Shown piece after piece: positions 56,581-64,000 of a stretch of 64,000 bases of DNA. Position 1 is the stretch's first letter; every line of letters starts with the position of its first letter. The notes beneath the pieces are model-generated. The model had not been told where the DNA came from. It ran no database searches and worked only from the letters and a program-made list of their open reading frames with translations. This DNA is from Zychaea mexicana (lineage: Eukaryota; Mucoromycota; Mucoromycetes; Mucorales; Lichtheimiaceae). The stretch lies in contig NW_026516690.1 in the NCBI RefSeq assembly GCF_025766255.1, forward strand, positions 1 to 64,000, written 5' to 3'. Both the position numbers and the translations under genes were made by a program.

Positions 56581-57225
56581 CGTTTTGGAAACCATTTATA
56601 TTTTACCGCAGCATTTTTTTTGGCATTTTTTTGTATTAGTTTTACATTGCATATAATTACTTTATGACATCCCATCTATCCGATTAATAATAATAGCATT
56701 TCTCTGTTTCTTTTCTTTTTGGCATGGTGTAATTTTCCCCCGATTGATATCCCTTGCTTTTTGGCTCATCTACCCATCCAATATATGCTGCTATCAATCT
56801 GATGTTCCTTTATATGGCGGGGAAAGACGAGGAGATTGACGGACCCTTGCCCAATTCGTTTAATAACCATTATCGCTCATTAGATTGGCGGAAGAACTTT
56901 TCTATTTAACCCTGTCGACAACCACGAAAGGGGTGGGGGGTACATACTACATATCATTACTGCTGGCCCTAGTCGACAGCAATGATAAGCAAATAAAAAG
57001 CCCTATTATTTTTTCATCACCCATGCCATTCCCCTCACTTTTTCCATATGATTACCCCACTTACTTATTGCTATATGCTCTGAGCCAAGGGTTATAATGC
57101 TAACAAACTTCGAGCTGTGCTCTTGTAACCCATGCTACCATATATAAGTAATGACGATGCTAGTAAACGAAGGGTTTGTTGCTTTTCACCTTTTCCATCC
57201 ATCTCTAAAAAAAACAAACAGAAAG
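56581..57225. other. intergenic with promoter of the thaumatin-like gene
   Basis: No gene. TATATAAG at about 57,139-57,146 lies roughly 85 bp before the ATG at 57,226 and is a plausible TATA box. Confidence 0.45.
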
Positions 57226-58021
57226 ATGCGTACTACCGTACTTGCATTTGCTGCTGCATTCTTTATTGGTTCTGCACACGGTTTTGGCTTTGCTGCCGAT
57301 AGTAGCAGTGGTAGTAGCCAAAAATCCATCACTATCAAGAACAAATGCAAGGATTCCATTGGTGTAGGCGTTCTTACCAACGGCAAGTCGCAATCTGGCC
57401 CCGAACAAAGTTTCGACCTGTCTCCCGGATCAAGCCAAACCATTTCCAAGAGTGACAAGTGGGGCGGTCGCATTTGGGGTCGCCACGGCTGTGAAGGCGA
57501 AAGCTCGGGCAAATGTGGTACTCCCGGTACAGGCAATCCAGCTTCCTTGGCCGAATTCTTTTTTAAGGGCTCGGGTGACCATGATTACTATGATATCAGT
57601 CTGGTAGACGGATACAATTTGCCAATGACAATTACACCCGGTGGTGGTGGTGGCAGCGGTGACAGTAGCGGCAAGTACAAGTGTGGCTCGCCTTCGTGCG
57701 ATGTGCCCAAATGTCCCGAAGAATACGCTATCGTCGATAAGAATGGAAAGGTCACTGGTTGTCAGAGCTCTTGCTCAAAACACGATACCGATGAGACATG
57801 CTGCAAGGGCGACCACGATGACCCAGAAGTGTGCCGACCTGATAAGCAGTCCAAAAGTGTCAAGGAAGCTTGTCCAGATGCTTACTCTGTAAGTGGTTTT
57901 CTAAATCCTCCCTTAGAGTAGCATACTTACTAACGTTGCACTTTTGTTATAGTTTGCTTATGATGACCAGACGAGCACTTTTAACTGCCAAGAGCAAAGC
58001 TATGAAGTTAGCTTCTGTTAA
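57226..58021 (+). CDS. secreted thaumatin-like protein, 243 aa
   Basis: Exons 57226-57888 and 57953-58021 join in phase to 243 aa. A signal peptide (MRTTVLAFAAAFFIGSAHGF) precedes the mature start. The thaumatin-like fold is suggested by KSITIKNKCKDSIGVGV, GGRIWGRHGCE, GNPASLAEFFFKG, YYDISLVDGYNLPMTI and a Cys-rich second half (CGSPSCDVPKCP, CSKHDTDETCC) ending YDDQTSTFNC and VSFC. Start choice: ATG at 57,226 is followed by the signal peptide; the in-frame upstream ATG at 57,151 would add a non-signal leader. Fungal members are usually cell-wall or glucan-associated; no enzymatic activity is claimed. Confidence 0.93.
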
Positions 58022-59619
58022 TAATCTTTATTTCGCAGCTTTCCCGTCCATTAATTCTAAAAAGTAGTATGGAAGCTGTTATTTTACACAGAATATACTT
58101 CTAATAAACATTTTTACTTATGATCACTTCTTACGCATCATATAAATAGTGCTAAGTGTGAAAGCAAACAGCCGCATATCTAAAGCTATGATAAAGTAGT
58201 CTCATTGCTTATTATCTATTCCGCATGATGGTTTATTTTGTAAAGGAAATACACGCGTCGCATTGTCCGTGACTTCACCGCGCCGTCCCCGCGATCCCTT
58301 TTTCACATGTTTCTCTGCTGCAGGTGGGTCTTCTGAAATTTGGGTATTAGAGGAAAGGTGTAGGGTAATGGAGGTACCCTTCCAGCAATTTTCTATTCAC
58401 AGAGAAGATTAGCAAGCCCCTGCACAAGGATGACACTAATCGCTTGAGTCGGATGGAGCTATACTATACTAATATTCATTCGTTTGCTAGCAAAAAGCTG
58501 CGTGCAAAGTCAACCTCACTTTTTTGTAATTACAGTACATACAATGTCTGCTTTAAAAAATCACGGGGTCCAATGAACGAAGTAAAGTGTGCTGCCAGTC
58601 CTCTAATAGTTTGACCTTGAGTTGGAGTGTTGGTCTTACGACGCAGTCTTCGTATCACATATTATATCTTTCATTGACATTCACTCGCTTCTCATCAATT
58701 GACGTCGTTTTCCTATAAACAAAAACAAAAATGATATAAACAATAAGTAGAATGTCATAAGATCGACCGTTGCTTTTCTTATTGTGACATGTACTGTACT
58801 CATTTAAATTTCATGTCGCTCTGTTTCATATTTAATACTTGGGGCAACTAACATGATGCTCCGAATGCACGGGCCATGCTATTGTTCAAAATAAGAAACA
58901 ACTTGTCTTTTTGTCAAGATTACGAACACGACTCCTAATTGCTGTTGCATGACATTTTTCATATGATCTTTAAGAACCGTGAGGGAGGGGAGAACCTGTT
59001 TAAATGTTTAAACCGTTTCCAACAACCGTTGCGCTTAAACATGAGCATTGTTTGGGGTTATTCAAACAGTGCCTGACAACAACGGAACCTTGTCTGGATT
59101 AAAGTCAGAACTTAAGCGAACACTTCAGTGTCCAGCAGTAGCAACCTGAGGATTCTTCTTGCCTAGAAACATGTTGGTTTGGTCGTCGTTTAATTTGGGT
59201 TAAAGACGATTAACGGATACTTCATTGAATGCTTCATTAGGTTGAATAGCAACCAACAGTGCAAACACATGTCCACGCACTTCCAAGCCCCACAATCCTC
59301 ATCCACAAACTTTGTCTTTCAAATAACCATTAAGACGATCAATCATGTACTGTTGTCGTCACGCCAATGGTGTGAAAAAGTATAAACAAACATGATTCCT
59401 AGCTGTTATAAAGTCTGTGTTTCACCAGGACAAGTAAGTAAGAGAGAGAAGACGGTCTTCTTGCTCTACGCCTAACAGAGTCAAGCATGAGATTATAAAA
59501 ATGTATATTATTATATATATCAACTTATCTCTGTCAGTTTGCATATACATAATTGCATATTTTGGTACGAGTGAAAGAAGGAAAACAAAAAAAAAAACTT
59601 TTATTAGTCGTCTTTTTCT
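58022..59619. other. intergenic, 1.6 kb without a gene
   Basis: No coding frame of note; mixed-composition sequence. Both neighbours end here (convergent 3' flanks). Confidence 0.5.
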
Positions 59620-62600
59620 CTAACCAAAGAAGGATTTGAGCTGTACATTCACATGTTCACAGGGTTCATTACTGCTGCGACACAGTAACCGCGTATCCAA
59701 AAGCCAGTTAATGTATTCGTTCTCCAAGAGTTGGGCATCGACTTGGTTTAACATTTGGAATATGACCAGCATATCGTGTCGTAGCATGCCTACACGCTCG
59801 CGACTAAATAATAACTCTATCGCCATTCGGCGATGCTTTGCATTATACCACTGGTGGTTTGTGGTTCCATTTAGCGGTCGCGTTGCCAAAAATAGTTGAA
59901 AGCTAAAACACATGTAATCAATAGTACATGAGTGAGCAAGTGTTGCAATACCATAAACATTTTTCCTACGTTGATTTTACCTTTCTGAATCAATATATGA
60001 GGGCTGCAATTCAGTCTTCAATAGTCCATCTTCAAGATCACGGAGATAAACAGCTCGACCTGGAGGAGGCGGTAATAATGCTGGGAATGGGTCTTCATGC
60101 TTTGTGGATGATGATGAACGGAATAACCAAGACCACATTATCCATAATACAAGTAGACCCATTAGACTTGCACGTATAGTGAATGGTATGGATGATACGG
60201 TTTCTGATACAGTGTCGATCCAGCCCATATAATCAAAGGAGGACGAAGAAGATGATGCGGCGGAGATTGAGGATGAAGTGGTTGATACAGTTGTGTCTGT
60301 TGTAGATTTGCGGGGCGATGCTTTCGAGGATACTCGGGATTGCCTTGATAGAGTTGCGTTTCGTAACAACGATTGATCGACAGACTTGCTTCCGTTCAAC
60401 TCGGCTACTTTCTCTTCCAAGATTGGAACAAATGATACGATACTTTCACCCATTCCCTTGAGTGCCGCTTTGCTGATCATGCCTATGTTTACAATGTTGT
60501 ATACATTGTTGTAGTCAGTAATGACACCAGAAAGCCCAAAATACACTTTCCTAATAATTTCACTGCACTTCTACTCACCTTTGACTAGCACACTCTTGAC
60601 AAACTTGACACCCATGCTACATGTCAATTTACACTGTGTTTTGCTGACCCAGCTAATACAGTATTTTACAGAGGGTATAAATGCATCTGCATAGGGCAGT
60701 TGTGCAGTCTTGGTCGAGATTTGTACGACATAGCGACTAACAAATACAAGAGTTATTAGTAAATATCTTTTGCTATAAAAGAAAAATATCCATCCTTACA
60801 TGTAGTCTTCTTTTTTCAGTATAACTTGTGTTTCTACGACTTCTGCTTCCTTGACTTTCACTATGCGTATCAGAAAGATTTGGTTGAATGATCGAGGATT
60901 TTCGATTAAAGCCTTGCTTTTAAATCTGGAGTGATCTTTTTTTTACTTACCCATGGGGTTACTGACAGGTAGAATATACTTCATTACCCGCTGCGACTTG
61001 CCATCAACAGTATCCCAAACACCAACACGCAGATTCGTTCCTCCACCCGCATTGTTTTTGGCTTCCCAAATTGAAATATCTTGAGAATCAAAAAGCAGAT
61101 CGTACAATCGCTTGGCAGAAATTGGTAACTGGATCTCCGATTCCACTTTGTCAAGATGATCACCACAATCACAGACACATGGTTCTGTGGGTACTTGGAT
61201 ATGGGATGGGATTTCTTCTTCTGTTGTTTTCGCTTGTGCTGACGATGATGAATCATCACCGGATCCCTTTTCTTGTCTTATTTGATCAATTGCAGGCGGA
61301 GTAGCAACAATAGTCGATGTTGACTGATGAGCTGCAGCATTGCTCGATAATGATTCACTCGACTCAGCTGTCATTTTTCTGTTGCCGATGCTACTTCGTT
61401 TCTGAGCAGCATCCTCGATATTGACCATCTTGCTCGCATCAAAGAATCCGCTACCACCAGCTACCGTGGCGGCCATCATGGCTGCGGCCAGCGCGCCTGA
61501 TTTCGGAACGGGTTTGTTGGCACCTGAGCTCTTGCGTGCCTTGCGCTTCCTCTTGGATTCAGGTACGGGTGATGCGATTGGAGGCTCGGGTTGGTATATT
61601 TCAGCTGTTGTCATGTCGGGCATGGATTGGCTAACAGTGGGTTCGGCTTTCTTTTGCTGGATTACTTGCGTTGTTTGACTCTTATTCAGAGATGCGGACA
61701 TGCTGTGAAGAACATCGTACAACGTTTGCAGTAGCATCGGCTAAGACAATGCATGAAGTATAAGAGACATTTAGCGTATCGTACAATAAGTTGTTACGGG
61801 AATATGCTTATACGCGTTATGCTATGTAAGATTACCTCTGAGCTCTTGGCATTTTCAACAGCGAAACGAAGTCGCTCTGCGACGACTTCAACATCATCCA
61901 ACAACGTCATGAGGACCAAAGGTTCGTCACCTTCTGCCAGATCAATGGCCAATGCTAGGTTGTTTGCCTTGCCATTCTTTGCCACGCCATCGGCGACACT
62001 ATTGTCGCGGATCAAGCGTACTGTTTTAATACCCTTGAGCGGTATAGCCACAGTGTTGACGCATGACATCAATACGCAGCTGTAATACCAGAATGTCTCT
62101 TGTGTAATAAATGCACGGCCGGTGTATGAATAACCAAATGCAGACTGTGGACGCTGAACGCTACCCGACAATTGTGCACTCAGCTCTTGTTCTAACGGAT
62201 CCACAAAGCCAGTTGGCGTCACTGGTGATGCTACGTCGTCATTACTGCTGTCACCCTGTTCCTCATCCACCGGTTTCTTTTTAAGTGCACCAATAAATGC
62301 ATCCAAAACAACCTCTTTTGAAGAGACACCGCCAAACAAGACACGAAGCTCGCGGTTGCGTGATTCCAGTTCTGGACTGTAGCCTGTCAAAGCTACCTTG
62401 GTGGTGGTGGCGTCGTCGGCAGGTCGCAAGGGCCAGATGATGGGGTGGCCATCGCTATCTACGCCAGAGTTCAAGAGACTTGACGCAGCTGTGGGCGACA
62501 TGGGTGTCGTTGGCATTTCATCATCCGCAGCTCCAGACGATCCAGAGAACATATTAGGAACAAGACCCCATGGAATACCCCATGTACCAGCACCACCATT

Positions 62601-64000
62601 AGACTGCTGCTGCTGCTGTTGTTGTTGTTGCTGGTGTTGCTGTGCTTGTTGCTGCGACACGGATGATGTCATGGCAGCTGCAAACGATTGCGATGGAGTA
62701 GCCGGAGAAGTCGGAGGAGATGATGAGGCATTTGAAGGTGGTTGCTGTGCCTTGACAGCCTCATGGACGAGCAGAGGGGTTAATGTGGTGGACGTGGTGA
62801 GGGAAACTTGATCTTGATTATCGGCGGAAGTTGAGAGCATGACAGCAGAGGGTGTAGCAGTAGTAGTACGAGATGATGGTGCAGTGGCAGGAAGTGACAA
62901 GGCTGAATCTGTTGCGTTTCGTAGCACAGGCATGGAGTTGCGTGATCGACGTGGTGAGTCTGACTCGCTGCTCGAGTGGCCCTCGTGATCGCTCGTGGTA
63001 GCAACAGCAGTAGTGGTGATGGTGGTGGTTGAAGAAGCATTGGCAGGAGGATTTGTGTGTAGATGCAGCTGCTCATTTTCCAACATGAATCTTTTCGCTT
63101 TTGCAAACGAAGCAATCCAATCGCGCATTTCTTGCTCTGTTTCAGCCTGCAAAATGAACGGGCCCCTACACAGTACACATATCTCTTGTAAATAATCACA
63201 AACAAATAGAACCAACAAACAAAGACTTACTGCTGCACACAAACAACTTCAAAGCAAAATCGTCGGTCTTGATCGGCCATGGGCTTGATGTCGCACAAGA
63301 GAACTGAAACACGTTCACCCACCGTAATGGCGCCCTTCATTTTCGGGTTGGTGTTGACTTGGCAAGTGCCAAAGTAACCGTCGTACAAGAAGAACCATTT
63401 CCGTGCCCACGACATTCGAGATACGCGGGTAAATAAGTAGCCCCACTTGTGAGCACTTGTTGCCGTCGCCTCGTCATTTGGCACGATGTTCGAAAAGTCT
63501 AGAGAGTGTCGGCTTGCCATGGCTGTGCCGATGCTCGATGGTAATGTTACAGAGCCGTAGCGATCCAAATCGCGGAGTGGCTGGGTTTGCTGAACATGTT
63601 CAGACTGGAGTTGCTTCCGAGCCACTTGCAGTCTGTGCAACTGATAGTCGCATGTTTTGCGGTCCTACACAACGACAGCAACCGTCCACGTCAATCAATC
63701 ATCATCCACCACTTCATCAGCCCATCTTATTCCTTATCTCGACAAGTACATTCTGTTAGTAAACTTACATCAATCAACCACTGTTTCCATGCATTCAATC
63801 CTGCATCTAGTTTCGACCAGACTTGCTTCTCTGCATCCACATCCTGAAAATGAGCCATCATGGCAGAGGAAAAGCTTTCGACCAGACAATGTTCCAGCAT
63901 GGATCGAAACTGAAGCATTCGCACAACGTGTTGGCCAGACATGCGAGTGTATGCCTTGCGTGCTTCGTGTAATCTAAATGCCTCTTCCCGAACAGCTGAC
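59620..64000 (-). CDS. Lam1/Sip3-type sterol transfer protein (BAR-PH-GRAM-VASt), 5' end outside window
   Basis: Membrane-contact-site protein that moves sterol between ER and plasma membrane. Reading from the right edge: the end of a BAR-like helical domain (VREEAFRLHEARKAYTRMSG); a PH domain at about 63,480-63,100 (KWGYLFTRVSRMSWARKWFF); and a long Ser/Thr/Gln-rich region. A GRAM domain follows at about 62,150-61,840 (SYTGRAFITQETFWYYSCVL, IPLKGIKTVRLI). Next is the VASt/StART-like domain at about 61,170-60,480 (QLPISAKRLYDLLFDS, VMKYILPVSNPMG). A membrane segment (SLMGLLVLWIMWSWLF) and a helical tail end at the stop 59,620-59,622. The last two exons join at 59,981/59,902. The domain order matches yeast Lam1/Ysp1 and Lam3/Sip3. 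Confidence 0.9.

Noticed and set aside
62398..62811. Plus-strand frame with poly-Cys
   Set aside because: Antisense of the CAG-rich poly-Gln stretch in the Lam/Sip3-type gene.
1..64000. CRISPR arrays, operons, ribosome-binding sites, rRNA genes
   Set aside because: None seen; the window is eukaryotic nuclear DNA with introns and monocistronic genes.

Overview
The window is nuclear DNA from an early-diverging filamentous fungus, most likely Mucoromycota/Mucorales. Genes are split by short GT-AG introns (about 50-100 bp) and encode fungal and eukaryotic proteins: a plasma-membrane syntaxin, a Rab32/38-type GTPase, prohibitin 1, a Pumilio protein, mitochondrial MTO1, a Lam/Sip3-type sterol transfer protein and a GH16 cell-wall enzyme. 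Helitrons, pogo-like and hAT-like elements fill the non-genic part. The exact genus cannot be read from the sequence.

Bases 1-25,500 are a mobile-element region. From left to right they hold: a frameshifted Ty3/gypsy integrase fragment (minus strand); AT-rich sequence with degraded coding stretches; a large Helitron (A) with a four-exon RepHel gene carrying two in-frame stops and ending in CTAG at 10,611; a second Helitron (B) starting at that junction; a TA-flanked miniature element and a 1,034-bp hAT-like element sitting in a duplicated segment whose unoccupied copy lies at about 19,670-19,880; remnants of a lineage-restricted gene family; a complete 2.3-kb pogo/Tigger-like element with a damaged transposase; a second pogo-like remnant; a decayed Helitron end; and another miniature element.

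Bases 25,500-64,000 are gene-dense host sequence: SSO-type Qa-SNARE (-), Rab32/38-like GTPase (-), a CANIN/Nse6-like candidate (-), prohibitin 1 (+), a 41-residue cysteine-rich protein (-), a GPI-type GH16 protein (+), a 59-codon Argonaute-N-like mini-gene (-), Helitron C (a longer sister of B), a 1,163-residue Pumilio protein (-), a ZNRD2/p27-like zinc protein (-), MTO1 (-), a GNAT acetyltransferase-like protein (+), a leucine-rich-repeat protein (+), a thaumatin-like protein (+) and the 3' part of a BAR-PH-GRAM-VASt protein (-) that runs off the right edge.

Splice structures were worked out by hand and checked for reading-frame continuity. Where exon sums give an exact codon count it is stated; other protein lengths are approximate. 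The most unusual items are the two related Helitrons (B, C) with a conserved antisense series of eight GTAAGT donor sites, the paralogous empty site that dates two nested insertions, a PCNA-box-like tail on the pogo transposase, and the Argonaute-N-like mini-gene with its own TATA box.
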